A stretch of DNA of 64,000 nt from Chloroflexota bacterium (lineage in GTDB: Bacteria > Chloroflexota > Chloroflexia > Thermomicrobiales > UBA6265), in assembly GCA_023389575.1 (NCBI GenBank), contig JAEWEG010000093.1, positions 76,441 through 140,440 on the forward strand. The letters are read 5' to 3'. Below the pieces are notes generated by a model. It did not search any database and was not told the DNA's origin. It saw only the letters and a list, made by a program, of their open reading frames with translations. Below are positions 1-10,512 of the stretch, in pieces; the first letter of the stretch is position 1; each line of letters begins with the position of its first letter. A program made the translations under genes and the position numbers.

Positions 1-1932
1 CGGATTCGAGTGCGGGTCCAGCCGCAGATGCTGCTCCTCACCGGTCCAGAGGAACGACTCGTCGGTAAACAACTCCGTCGCCCGGTACTGGCCGTCATGC
101 TCGAGGCCCCACCGATCCAGCGGCAGCCAGACAGCCGAGTCATGCGCGTGGAATGGATCGAGATTCACGATCACCAGCACGACATCCTCACCGTCTCCGC
201 TCGCCTTGTAGTAGGCCAGGACATTGTCATCCGAAGTATCCACGAATCGCAGGTTTTCGTACTCCTGCAGGGCGGGATGATCCCGCCTGATGGCGTTCAG
301 CCGTGAAATGTACTCGCTGATGTTCCCGGGTCGATCCCAGTCCCAGACCTTGTACTCGTACTTCTCGGAATCGAGGTACTCCTCCTTGCCCGGCACCGGC
401 GTGTTTTCGCAAAGCTCGAATCCACTGTAGATGCCATACGCGGAGGACATGGTCGCGGCCAGCACCACCCGGTACTGGAATGCTGGTCGCCCGCCTTCCT
501 GGAGAATCGTTGGGAGGATGTCGTGGGTGTTGGTGAAGAAATTCCCGCGGAAGAACTCCTTCATTGGCCCCTGAGTCAGTTCTTCACCGTACTCCCGCAG
601 CTCCTGCTTGAAATTTCGCCAGGTGAAGTACGTGTAGCTCTGGGCGAATCCGGCCTTCGCCAGCGCCTTCATCACCTTCGGCCGGGTGAACGCTTCCGAC
701 AGGAAGATCACCTCCGGGTGCTCGGCATGCACCTGGGCGATCAGCCACTCCCAGAACACGGTCGGCTTGGTGTGCGGATTGTCCACCCGAAAGATCTTCA
801 CGCCGTTGTCGACCCAGTACAGGATGATCCGCAGCATCTCGTCCCACATCGCCTTCCAGGAATCGCTCTGGAAGTTCAGCGGGTACATGTCCTCGTACTT
901 TTTCGGTGGGTTCTCGCCAAACTTGATGGATCCATCCGGCCGAACGTAGAACCAGTCCGGATGATCCCTCAACCAGGGATGCTCGGGGGACCCCTGCAGG
1001 GCCACGTCGAGCGCCAGTTCCATGCCGTATCCAGCCGCCTCCGCCACCAGGTGACGGAAATCCTCGATCGTGCCTAGCTCGGGATGGATCGCGTCGTGCC
1101 CGCCCTCGTCGCTACCAATGGCGTATGGCACCCCGGGATCGCCTTCGACCGAGACCAGTGAATTGTTCCGCCCCTTGCGCTTGGACTTGCTGATCGGGTG
1201 GATCGGCGTGAAGTACAAGACATCGAATCCCATGTCCGCGATACGTGGAAGCTGGGCTTCGACATCCTTGAACGAGGCGCTCTTGCCAGGCTCCGTTCCC
1301 GCCGATCGCGGGAACATCGAGTACCAGGTCGAATATCTCGCCTGCATACGATCGACGGTCACCTTCAGTTCCGACGACCGGGCATAGCCCTTGCGCGATC
1401 GATTTCGATGCGTGGCGGCAACGACCTCCGGCTGCTCGAACATCGCCACGGCCGCCGCCTGGTCGCCGCTGGACCGGGCCGCTTCGATCGCGCCTGAAAG
1501 CACCGAGCGCTCCTCCGGGCTAGCCCGGTCAAGCATCTCCTCGAAAAGGTGGATGCCTTCGATCAATTCGCTCGCGATGTCGACTCCCGCCCCGAGCTTC
1601 TTGTGGACCTCATCAAGCCAGCTCCCGATCGGGTTCGGAAACGCCTCGATGCGGTATCGGTACGTCGTGTTCTCATCGACGACGAAGGTGGCTCCCCAGC
1701 GGTCATTGTCGACGAACGACATCTCCACTTCGTCCCAGGATTCCTGATCCTCCGTGCGGTACTGGAGCACCGCCGACAGCAACTCATGGCCCTCCCGGAA
1801 CAGGTCGGCCTGAACCTCGACGGTGTCGCCCACTTCGCGTTTGATCGGGTACCTGCCACAATCGATTTGCGGTTGTACGTCCTCGATAAGGATACTGCTG
1901 GGTGCGTCCGGTGAATGTATGTCCAGGTGCAT
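1..1932 (-). CDS. glgE: Alpha-1,4-glucan:maltose-1-phosphate maltosyltransferase GlgE (3' end cut by window)
   Basis: GlgE transfers maltose from alpha-maltose-1-phosphate to the non-reducing end of an alpha-1,4-glucan (GH13 subfamily 3). Reading the minus strand gives an N-terminal beta-sandwich region followed by the GH13 barrel. The three catalytic carboxylates are visible: Asp384 in RVDNPHTKP, Glu413 in FLSEAFTRP and Asp471 in NTHDILP. RVDNPHTKP is the GlgE signature. About 644 codons are present against a usual 650-700, so only the C-terminal tip is missing. The chosen start is the ATG at 1932, preceded by GAGAGGGG about 11 nt upstream; the frame stays open further upstream but without a better start. 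It is divergent from the glgX unit. No TreS, maltokinase or GlgM is visible here, so the source of maltose-1-phosphate must be encoded elsewhere. Confidence 0.93.
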   Translation of the reverse strand, partial: MHLDIHSPDAPSSILIEDVQPQIDCGRYPIKREVGDTVEVQADLFREGHELLSAVLQYRTEDQESWDEVEMSFVDNDRWGATFVVDENTTYRYRIEAFPNPIGSWLDEVHKKLGAGVDIASELIEGIHLFEEMLDRASPEERSVLSGAIEAARSSGDQAAAVAMFEQPEVVAATHRNRSRKGYARSSELKVTVDRMQARYSTWYSMFPRSAGTEPGKSASFKDVEAQLPRIADMGFDVLYFTPIHPISKSKRKGRNNSLVSVEGDPGVPYAIGSDEGGHDAIHPELGTIEDFRHLVAEAAGYGMELALDVALQGSPEHPWLRDHPDWFYVRPDGSIKFGENPPKKYEDMYPLNFQSDSWKAMWDEMLRIILYWVDNGVKIFRVDNPHTKPTVFWEWLIAQVHAEHPEVIFLSEAFTRPKVMKALAKAGFAQSYTYFTWRNFKQELREYGEELTQGPMKEFFRGNFFTNTHDILPTILQEGGRPAFQYRVVLAATMSSAYGIYSGFELCENTPVPGKEEYLDSEKYEYKVWDWDRPGNISEYISRLNAIRRDHPALQEYENLRFVDTSDDNVLAYYKASGDGEDVVLVIVNLDPFHAHDSAVWLPLDRWGLEHDGQYRATELFTDESFLWTGEEQHLRLDPHSNP

Positions 1933-2205
1933 CTGTGCGGCTGCCCCTCTCGGTCGGAGTGACCCTGTCGGTCCCGGCGTATTGTTGAGCGATGGTACAA
2001 CGGCGCGGCTACCGCCGGTCGGGGAGAGGCCCCTTAAGCATCCCGGTTCGGGCCCACTTGTCGCCGGGTCGTAAAATGGTTTGGTGACATCGGCTGGCAA
2101 TCGACCGCCTCCGTCGCACCACCCTGCGGATCAATCATCCAGGACGCCCCCTGAACCGCCCAATCGAGGGCCGTGACGGGGTGCGATCGTGAAGGACACC
2201 AAACC

Positions 2206-2403
2206 ATGAAGTACGAAGTTCGATTCCAGATCGGTGGCGAGGAACAGGCCGAAACGGTTGAAGCGGATGACGCAGCCACGGCCGCGCAGACCATTCAGGA
2301 GCAGCACCAGACGTCGCACGAGTCATTCGAACTCATTCAGGTCCAGCTACTCGACGACATGCCCGAGTTCGTTCCAGGCGAGCCGGAAACCGCAGCCAAG
2401 TAA
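2206..2403 (+). CDS. Small conserved-looking hypothetical protein, 65 aa
   Basis: I do not recognise a family. The protein starts MKYEVRFQIGGEEQAE, is acidic, and alternates charged and hydrophobic residues as a small alpha/beta fold would. It has no signal peptide or membrane segment. The ATG at 2206 is preceded by GAAGGA 9 nt upstream; an in-frame ATG at 2173 lacks such a site. It lies 48 nt before glgX on the same strand and probably shares its transcript. A possible -10 (TAAAAT, 2072-2077) lies in the 273-nt divergent gap to glgE, but I see no matching -35. Confidence 0.7.
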   Translation: MKYEVRFQIGGEEQAETVEADDAATAAQTIQEQHQTSHESFELIQVQLLDDMPEFVPGEPETAAK

Positions 2404-2451
2404 GTCAACGTCCACATCCCGACGCACCCCGAACGAGGTCCCAGCACACGA

Positions 2452-4611
<2,160 letters not shown>

Positions 4612-4633
4612 CAGTCGGTCCCCGCGGAAAATC

Positions 4634-4670
4634 AAAGCGAGCGCGGTATGGTGCCGCGCTCGCTTTGTGT
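4634..4670. terminator. Bidirectional hairpin terminator between glgX and marR
   Basis: A perfect 13-bp stem (AAAGCGAGCGCGG, 4634-4646, pairing with 4654-4666) encloses a 7-nt loop. It lies in the 77-nt gap between the convergent glgX and marR genes. Stem ends are A/T-rich on both sides, and a T-rich run follows on the minus strand, which suits termination from both directions. Confidence 0.8.
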
Positions 4671-4688
4671 GGTCGTCAGTTGAATCGC

Positions 4689-5213
4689 CTAGTCGGCGAC
4701 CGGAACGCTTTCCGTTGGCACCAGCGCCAGCAATTGCCGGAGCCGCTCGGCCTGCAACGGGGAGACCTCTCCCAGCAGGTTCGACAGGCGTCGCTTGTAG
4801 GCGTCGCCCCACTCCTCAAGGAGCGTCTCGCCACTCGGGGTCAGCCGGGCGAGAACCATCCGCTTGTCCCGCGGGTGAGCCGCTCGCTGAGCCCAGCCAT
4901 GGCGCGCCAGGATGTCCACGTACAACGTGGCCGTCCTCCGGGCCACCGCCAGCTTGCGGGCCAGCTCGGAAGGGGCAATCCCCTCTTCGCCTACCGCGCC
5001 GAGTTCCACCAGCGCCCCGAATGCTCCCGCCGTGAGGTCAAGGTCAGACAACGCGTCCGTTGCCGCCCGGTCCATGGCGCCAGCCGTCCGAAGCAGCTGC
5101 ATCACCGCGTCAAACCGGATGGAGTCCTCGGTCTCCCGTGGATCCACCGAGACAGACGGCTCGCCAAGAAGCCAACCTGGGTGTACCGATCGTTTTGAAA
5201 TCTCTGTAGACAC
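4689..5213 (-). CDS. MarR family transcriptional regulator
   Basis: This 174-aa protein has the MarR winged-helix layout: an alpha-helical N-terminal dimerisation part, a recognition segment around ELARKLAVARRTATLYVD, and the wing motif HPRDKRMVLARLTPSGE that is diagnostic of the family. MarR proteins bind palindromes as dimers and usually respond to small phenolic or oxidative signals; the ligand here is unknown. The annotated ATG gives an N-terminal tail of about 40 residues before the conserved core, so a later start is possible. A perfect inverted repeat lies 15 nt upstream of this start (5228-5246), suggesting autoregulation. It is downstream of the two-component pair on the same strand but separated by 218 nt. 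Confidence 0.85.
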   Translation of the reverse strand: MSTEISKRSVHPGWLLGEPSVSVDPRETEDSIRFDAVMQLLRTAGAMDRAATDALSDLDLTAGAFGALVELGAVGEEGIAPSELARKLAVARRTATLYVDILARHGWAQRAAHPRDKRMVLARLTPSGETLLEEWGDAYKRRLSNLLGEVSPLQAERLRQLLALVPTESVPVAD

Positions 5214-5227
5214 GCTTACCCCAAACT

Positions 5228-5246
5228 CGTTCTCCGATCGAGAACG
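5228..5246. promoter_or_regulatory. Candidate MarR operator
   Basis: A perfect inverted repeat, CGTTCTC then 5 nt then GAGAACG, lies 15 nt upstream of the marR start. Its size and position are typical of MarR operators. A TTGACG hexamer on the minus strand (5245-5250) overlaps one end, so a bound dimer would block a -35 element; I see no good matching -10. Confidence 0.55.
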
Positions 5247-5397
5247 TCAATAACCCGCCTGGATCGACCTGTACTCCCGCCGCCTACAGATAGTCCGCGA
5301 GAGCGGGAGAGTGCGACCACTGTTGTTCTGTATCCAGTGTAATAGAGCACTGCTTCACGGTCTGCCGGGTCGCGCCTGCGAATTGGGGTGGCGCCCC

Positions 5398-5438
5398 GTA
5401 GGGAATTTTTCCGTTCCTGTAGGGAAAGTCCCTACAGG
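5398..5438. repeat. Perfect 10-3-10 palindrome plus direct repeat at the end of the response-regulator gene
   Basis: CCTGTAGGGA (5416-5425), a 3-nt spacer, and its exact reverse complement (5429-5438) form a perfect palindrome. It overlaps the last codons of the NarL-type gene. The octamer GTAGGGAA inside it recurs at 5398-5405, exactly 21 bp (two helical turns) away. On the minus strand the centre reads GGGACTTTCCC, resembling sites of LuxR-type response regulators. It could also be a weak terminator, although no good T-run follows. Confidence 0.5.
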
Positions 5439-6118
5439 ATGGATTCTTCGGCTAAAAGTCCGGCGCGTAACGCGTAGTGCACAAGCTCGGCCCTGTTGGC
5501 GAGGCCCAGCTTCTGCATGGCGCGATGCCGATAGGTTTCCACCGTCTTCGGCGATAACGAAAGGATGTCCGCCGCCTGCTGCGCCGTGTACCCTTCGGCG
5601 GTCAATTTGACGACCTCGCGCTCCCGCTCGGAGAGCACCTCGCCAAGGTCAAGTTCCTCGCCAGAGCTGACGCGTCCCAGATAGCCCCGGAGGAGCGTCT
5701 TGGTGGCCGCCGGATCGAGGAACACCTCGCCGCGGGCAACGGTTCTGATCGCGTCCAGCAGGTCCGTATGTGCGCTGGATTTCCGCACATATCCGGACCC
5801 TCCGGCCTCGAGCACTGGAAGGAGGTAGCGCTCCTCGGCATGCACGGTGAGCACCAGCACGCGGCTCCGGATACCGAGCGCGGTGATCCCCCGGATGGCG
5901 TCAAGACCGCCCCCGGGCATCGACAGGTCAGCCACGACGACATCAGGTTCAAGCTCCCGCGCCAGTTCTATCGCGCGCAGGCCATCTTCGGCCTCGCCCA
6001 CCACCGCGATGTCGGGTTGCATTTCGAGGAGGGCCCTCAACCCGGCGCGGACGATGCCGTGATCGTCCGCGAGGAGCACCCGTATCTGTTCAAGTTCCTG
6101 ATTCTGGGTCAATCTCAC
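5432..6118 (-). CDS. NarL/LuxR-type response regulator
   Basis: The 228-aa protein has a receiver domain (acidic pair in LLADDHG at about 18-19, phospho-acceptor Asp64 in VVADLSMPGG) and a C-terminal LuxR-type HTH from about 160. The HTH carries LSEREREVVKLTAEGYT and SPKTVETYRHRAMQKLG. It is phosphorylated by a partner kinase and then binds DNA as a dimer. Its start overlaps the stop of the histidine kinase gene by 4 nt (ATGA), so the two are translationally coupled and form one system. The signal and targets cannot be read from sequence. Confidence 0.92.
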   Translation of the reverse strand: MRLTQNQELEQIRVLLADDHGIVRAGLRALLEMQPDIAVVGEAEDGLRAIELARELEPDVVVADLSMPGGGLDAIRGITALGIRSRVLVLTVHAEERYLLPVLEAGGSGYVRKSSAHTDLLDAIRTVARGEVFLDPAATKTLLRGYLGRVSSGEELDLGEVLSEREREVVKLTAEGYTAQQAADILSLSPKTVETYRHRAMQKLGLANRAELVHYALRAGLLAEESIL

Positions 6119-7236
6119 TGCCTTCCCGTGATGTCAGATATGGGCTTACCGACAGGTTCTCCCTCGGCCGTTATCGGAATCGAGACCTGGATGCGAACGC
6201 CGGTCGGGGTCAGGGGAGTGATCGAGAACGACCCGCCGACCAGGGCCGCGCGTTCCGCCATCCCGAAGAGCCCGAGTCCCAGGCCCGACTCATCGCGGAC
6301 GCGATCGAGGGCCGGGCTGAAGCCTGTTCCGTCGTCGTCAATCGACAGGTCAACCCTGGTCGGATGCCGGGTCAGCGTGACTGACGCATGCCTGGCATGA
6401 GCGTGTTTCACCACGTTGGTGAGGGCTTCCTGCGCCACTCGGTACAGCACGAGCTCCAATTCCGGCGCAAGGCGCTCACGAGCGCCGTTCACATGCAGCA
6501 CCACGTCGACCCCGGATTGCTCCGAGAATCGCTGCGTCAGGTCACCCAGCGCCTCCCTGGCTCCCAGGTCGTCGAGAGCTGGCGGCCGAAGTTCGAGCGC
6601 GAGCCGCCGCACTCCCTCGATCGCTTCCACGGTCATCGACTCCAGGCGCTCGGCCGTTAGCCGGACCTCGTAATTGCTGGACGACTTCAGCGCGGTCACG
6701 CTCAGCAACTGGGCAAAGAGCATCTGCGCGGTATCGTCATGAAGTTCCCGGGCAATGCGTTTCCGCTCACCCTCCTGGGCCTCGATCACCTGCACCGCCA
6801 ATTCCCGGAGTCTCGCCTGGTTGGTTTCGAGTTCGTCGAGCGTATCGTTGAAGGTATGGACGAGCCGCACCAGTTGGGGATCGCTGAGCGATGGAAGATC
6901 CGCCCGAGCGGACAGGTCTCCGTTCCGGACCGCGTCGGCCAGGCGCTCGAGGCTGTCCAGCGGCTCGAACGCCGCCCGGAGCACCACGTAGTTCACCGCC
7001 ACGCTCAGGAGAACGCCGATGCCGGCGAAGAACAGCATCAGTTCCACGCGGGAAGGCAGCTGGAGGTCCCGGATGGTGGTGGCCGTCACGTAGGTGCCAA
7101 CCACCGCGCCGAACACGACGATCGCCATGTTCGCCAGCAACACCTTGTAAAACAATGGGACGGAACGAACGCGGGTCGCGACGACATGTCGCGGACCCTG
7201 CCGCTCGACCATCCGCGAAACGTCCATGGTTGACAT
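6115..7236 (-). CDS. Sensor histidine kinase (HisKA_3 / NarX-DegS type) with HAMP domain
   Basis: Two transmembrane helices (about 32-53 and 64-86) are separated by a very short loop, so there is almost no extracellular sensor. A HAMP segment (about 87-140) follows, then a HisKA_3 dimerisation domain with the phosphorylated His in RIARELHDDTAQ (about residue 166). A HATPase domain with DDGTGFSP and GLGLFGMAERA ends the protein. The ATG at 7236 gives 373 aa. An in-frame start at 7350 would overlap the divergent yajQ start, so I prefer 7236. With so small an extracellular part it probably senses membrane state or an intramembrane partner; that is inference. Confidence 0.88.
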   Translation of the reverse strand: MSTMDVSRMVERQGPRHVVATRVRSVPLFYKVLLANMAIVVFGAVVGTYVTATTIRDLQLPSRVELMLFFAGIGVLLSVAVNYVVLRAAFEPLDSLERLADAVRNGDLSARADLPSLSDPQLVRLVHTFNDTLDELETNQARLRELAVQVIEAQEGERKRIARELHDDTAQMLFAQLLSVTALKSSSNYEVRLTAERLESMTVEAIEGVRRLALELRPPALDDLGAREALGDLTQRFSEQSGVDVVLHVNGARERLAPELELVLYRVAQEALTNVVKHAHARHASVTLTRHPTRVDLSIDDDGTGFSPALDRVRDESGLGLGLFGMAERAALVGGSFSITPLTPTGVRIQVSIPITAEGEPVGKPISDITGRQ

Positions 7237-7339
7237 CTGGGGTACTTTCAGTGTCGACCAGCGCGGCGCCATACCGGGCCAGTGGGTGGCTCTGGTACCA
7301 TTTCGGGTTTGACGCGCCGGCCTATCAGGAGGAAATGCA

Positions 7340-7831
7340 TTGGCTGCCAACTCGTCATTCGATATCGTTTCGAAGTTCGATCAGCAGGAATTCAAGAACG
7401 CCGTGGATCAGGCGGATCGGGAAATCCGGACCCGCTACGATCTCAAGGATACCAAGACCGAGCTGACGCTCACCGCCACCGAACTCACCATCAACACCGA
7501 GTCGGAGTACAGCCTCGGCGCGGTGCGCGACATCCTCGAGTCCAAGGTGCTCGGCCGGAAGCTCTCGCTCAAGATCCTCGACTACCAGGAAGAGGAAGAA
7601 GCCTCCGGTGCCCGAGTGCGGCAGGTGGTCAAGCTCAAGGAAGGCATTCCCGACGACATCGCGAAGAAGATCTCGAAGTCAATCCGGGACGAGTTCAAGA
7701 AGGTCACACCCCAGATCCAGGGCGACACGCTGCGCGTGCAGGCCAAGAGCCGGGACGATCTGCAGGCCGTGATGGCCATGGTCAAGGCCGCCGACTATCC
7801 GGTCGCGCTCCAATTCGTGAACTACCGGTAA
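7340..7831 (+). CDS. yajQ: YajQ family nucleotide-binding protein (cyclic-di-GMP effector family)
   Basis: The 163-aa product matches YajQ/DUF520 along its whole length: SSFDIVSKFDQQEFKNAVDQ at the N-terminus, RYDLKDTKTEL, and a C-terminus ending in ALQFVNYR. Family members bind nucleotides or RNA, and one in Xanthomonas is a c-di-GMP effector. Whether this one binds c-di-GMP is not visible. Translation starts at TTG 7340, with a strong AGGAGG 7 nt upstream (7327-7332). It is divergent from the histidine kinase and ends 14 nt before the convergent acyltransferase gene. Confidence 0.93.
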   Translation: MAANSSFDIVSKFDQQEFKNAVDQADREIRTRYDLKDTKTELTLTATELTINTESEYSLGAVRDILESKVLGRKLSLKILDYQEEEEASGARVRQVVKLKEGIPDDIAKKISKSIRDEFKKVTPQIQGDTLRVQAKSRDDLQAVMAMVKAADYPVALQFVNYR

Positions 7832-7845
7832 CCAGTCCCTTTACA

Positions 7846-9006
7846 TCACCCCGGGTCCCGGTCTTCGCCTTTCAGCCGGTCAAGCAGCGTCGAGCGCTCG
7901 CCGGCATGACGTTCGGGAAGGGCTTGCGCGACCTTTTCGAGCAACTCGCTTTCCAGCGGCGAGCCGACCGGGAACACCCGTACCGCCGGGGCCGGCACTT
8001 CTGGCCACACGCGCTGGAACATGACCCATTGCGACACTCGCTCGCGGATCCCGTGTTCCATAGCCGGAACCAGATTGTCGAACCCGGCGCGCATGTCGGC
8101 TTCCAGGTCGGCGGTCTTCTCCACGGTGAACGGCCGCGCGATCGACATCTCGTGACCGTTTCGTAGGCGCCTGGTGAGGATCGGAATAACGACCGCGCCG
8201 GTATCCCTGGCGATGCGGATGGCGCCCGGTGGCAGCGTCGTGGTTTTGCCAAAGAACTCGACGGAGCGCCCATTCTGGAAGAAGTCGCGATCGCTCACGA
8301 TGACCGCGCACTCTCCGTTGCGCAGCGCCCGGATCACCTTCCGCACACCCGACGGCGTCGGCTCGACCATCGTCGATCCCTTGGAACCCCGTAGATGTGT
8401 CACCCCGTCGAAAATGAATCGCGAGGTCGTCCGTCCCGTCACGATCGTGAGCTTGTACCCACGCGCCCAGAGCACCTGCCCGGCGTGATCGAACGATCCC
8501 AGATGGCAGGCAACGAGAATCACCCCTTTCCCCTGGGCGAGTGCTTCATTGATGACGGACCAGTCTCCTGACGTCACCTTCAGCGAATCCAGCAGGTTCG
8601 AGCGTGATTCCCGTGGCATCGTGATCAGGTCGACGAAGTTCCGGGCGCTCGTCCGGAAAATGGATCTCGCGGCATCGCGGACGCGCGAGTCGCTGGCATC
8701 CACGCCGAGGACCTGCGACACATTCGCTTCCACGTTGTCGCGATAGGTGTTGGTCGATCTGCGGAAAACGTCGCCGACCCGGTCGGCGATCCAGTACCGG
8801 ATGGGGCGAGGAATCAGCCAGAACACCCACGAAAAGAACTCGGCGAAGAACACCGAAAGCTGGTAGCGGAACGCGTGACGCTCTTCGCGCCGGAACAACG
8901 GCATTCGCTTTGGTGGATTGTCGTTACTGGTCACACCACCCCATCCACCAGCACGCCGATTCCCGGGACACCCCGCGCGTACCCGTCGAGGCGAACTCGA
9001 TGCCAT
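7846..9006 (-). CDS. LpxL/HtrB-type lysophospholipid acyltransferase family protein
   Basis: This membrane-associated acyltransferase carries the HxxxxD catalytic motif as HLGSFD (His168, Asp173). A hydrophobic N-terminal segment (about 52-66) follows a basic start, and a second family block reads SDRDFFQNGRSVEFFGK. Such enzymes acylate lipid A precursors in Gram-negatives and phosphatidylinositol mannosides in actinobacteria. The gene lies 13 nt downstream of a CDP-alcohol phosphatidyltransferase gene and is surely co-transcribed. That order resembles the actinobacterial PI-synthase/PIM-acyltransferase pair, which makes a glycolipid acyltransferase role plausible. The ATG at 9006 follows GGACGG; a GTG at 8934 is an alternative start. 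Confidence 0.82.
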   Translation of the reverse strand: MASSSPRRVRAGCPGNRRAGGWGGVTSNDNPPKRMPLFRREERHAFRYQLSVFFAEFFSWVFWLIPRPIRYWIADRVGDVFRRSTNTYRDNVEANVSQVLGVDASDSRVRDAARSIFRTSARNFVDLITMPRESRSNLLDSLKVTSGDWSVINEALAQGKGVILVACHLGSFDHAGQVLWARGYKLTIVTGRTTSRFIFDGVTHLRGSKGSTMVEPTPSGVRKVIRALRNGECAVIVSDRDFFQNGRSVEFFGKTTTLPPGAIRIARDTGAVVIPILTRRLRNGHEMSIARPFTVEKTADLEADMRAGFDNLVPAMEHGIRERVSQWVMFQRVWPEVPAPAVRVFPVGSPLESELLEKVAQALPERHAGERSTLLDRLKGEDRDPG

Positions 9007-9019
9007 CGCCGTCCGAGAG

Positions 9020-9661
9020 TCATGTCGGCTGCTTGCTTTCCATGTCCTTCAGGAACCCGATGGAATCGACAAACACCGGGATCGCGCGGATCACCGTCAG
9101 CGCCACCGCGGCCCAGACAAGCCCCCAGCCGAACCAGCGAAACCCTTCAACCCCGTAGAGGGACCCGATGAACGTGTCGGTTGTGTCCTTCTGCTCCCAG
9201 GCCACCAGGCCCGCCAGGAACACGAAGCCCGCGGACTTCGCCCAGCCAAAGAACCCACGCATGAATCGACCGGCCGTCAACCATTCGGTGAAGGCCGATC
9301 GCATCATGTTGTTCTCGCCAAACGGCGTCATGCCCTGCATCAACGATAGCGACCGGAGACCATCCACCATGAATCCCCTGGTCATCACCATGAGGGGAAT
9401 CCAGACTGGGATTACGTCAAGATGGGCGAAGACGATCCAGAGCGCATTTTCGACCACCCTGTCTCCCGCGATATCGAACACGGCGCCAAACGCCGAGGTC
9501 GAACCGCGCTTCCTGGCTACCCAGCCATCCAGGCCGTCGCTGGCGAACACCACGATCAGCAGCACCATGCACGCTTCGATTACCTGGACGCTTCCGTTGT
9601 AGATCATCCAGATCACGATGAACAGCAGGATCAGCCGACCCACGGTGATCATATTCGCCAT
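9020..9661 (-). CDS. CDP-alcohol phosphatidyltransferase (PgsA-like)
   Basis: The protein is an integral membrane enzyme of 213 aa with several hydrophobic helices. It has the complete CDP-alcohol signature in DGLDGWVAR (about 42-50) followed by GAVFDIAGD, supplying the Asp residues that hold the metal and CDP-diacylglycerol. It exchanges CMP for an alcohol head group: glycerol-3-phosphate, inositol-phosphate or similar. The exact head group cannot be told from the motif. It is first in a two-gene unit with the acyltransferase, behind a good promoter candidate at 9748-9776. Confidence 0.87.
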   Translation of the reverse strand: MANMITVGRLILLFIVIWMIYNGSVQVIEACMVLLIVVFASDGLDGWVARKRGSTSAFGAVFDIAGDRVVENALWIVFAHLDVIPVWIPLMVMTRGFMVDGLRSLSLMQGMTPFGENNMMRSAFTEWLTAGRFMRGFFGWAKSAGFVFLAGLVAWEQKDTTDTFIGSLYGVEGFRWFGWGLVWAAVALTVIRAIPVFVDSIGFLKDMESKQPT

Positions 9662-9747
9662 GTTGGGACCATCCTGCGACTAATCGCCAAGATACAAGCC
9701 AAATCACCACCTGTCCTGCGCCATTTGGGAGGCGTGAGCACGCGCCT

Positions 9748-9776
9748 AGTATTGCGTACCGAGGCCTATCCCTCAA
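9748..9776 (-). promoter_or_regulatory. Sigma-70-type promoter for the phospholipid gene pair
   Basis: On the minus strand TTGAGG (9776-9771) and AATACT (9753-9748) are separated by exactly 17 nt. They lie about 87 nt upstream of the phosphatidyltransferase start, in the 154-nt gap after the glycerophosphodiesterase gene. Confidence 0.45.
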
Positions 9777-9815
9777 GGAAGCCTCGTCCTCGCGGAATTC
9801 TGTTCGGCGGTCAGG

Positions 9816-10496
9816 TCATCGGCCGAATCGCTTGAGCAGCGCGGCCGGGTCATCCGTGCAGATGCCAACCACTCCGAGCCCCGCGAGCACCTCGGCCCGA
9901 TCCGGGTCGTTCACCGTCCAGATCCAGCATTCCAACCCCTTGGATCTCGCGTACTCTCCGATGTCGGCGTTGAAGAACTTGTCGTGGAGGGCGATCTGAG
10001 GCGAACCCAGGGCGAGGGCCGTCGCGATCACCTCATCGGACATCACCGGGGTCAGTGGCCACAGTTCGACGTCCGGAGCCACCTTCTTGACGTGATGCAG
10101 CACGTCGTGGATGAACGAGGAGATCGCGAACTCCAGGTTCTCGTGGCGGGTGGTCTCGACCAGCACAGCGTCGGCGGCGGCCGCCGCCTTCACCTCGATA
10201 TCGACGTGGAGCTTTCCCGCCACCAGGTCCAGAACCTCCGCGAGGGTCGGAATCGGTGCCCCGTTGCCGGCGTCGAGCGCCTGAAGTTCGGCCAGGGTCA
10301 GGTCCGCGACGTTGCCTGATCCATCAGTCGTTCGGTCGACGGTCTCGTCATGAATCACCACCGCCACTCCGTCCCTTGACAGGTGAACGTCCAGCTCGAT
10401 TCCATCCGCGCCCAGCTCAACGGCCCGCGCGAATGCCGGAAGGGTGTTTTCCGGACGTTCCGCCGATGCTCCACGATGTGCGTAAATCCTTGACAT
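9816..10496 (-). CDS. Glycerophosphodiester phosphodiesterase
   Basis: The enzyme hydrolyses glycerophosphodiesters to glycerol-3-phosphate and the free alcohol. The family opening is clear: YAHRGASAERPENTLPAF, then GADGIELDVHLSRDG and VVIHDETVDRTTDG, which supply the catalytic His and metal-binding Glu/Asp residues. WIWTVNDPD closes the barrel. No signal peptide is present, so it is a cytosolic, UgpQ-like form. The start at ATG 10496 has GGAGAAAGAG just upstream; an ATG at 10511 is an alternative. It is divergent from hspR and upstream of the phospholipid pair, which suits lipid turnover. Confidence 0.9.
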   Translation of the reverse strand: MSRIYAHRGASAERPENTLPAFARAVELGADGIELDVHLSRDGVAVVIHDETVDRTTDGSGNVADLTLAELQALDAGNGAPIPTLAEVLDLVAGKLHVDIEVKAAAAADAVLVETTRHENLEFAISSFIHDVLHHVKKVAPDVELWPLTPVMSDEVIATALALGSPQIALHDKFFNADIGEYARSKGLECWIWTVNDPDRAEVLAGLGVVGICTDDPAALLKRFGR

Positions 10497-10512
10497 GCGC
10501 TCTTTCTCCATA

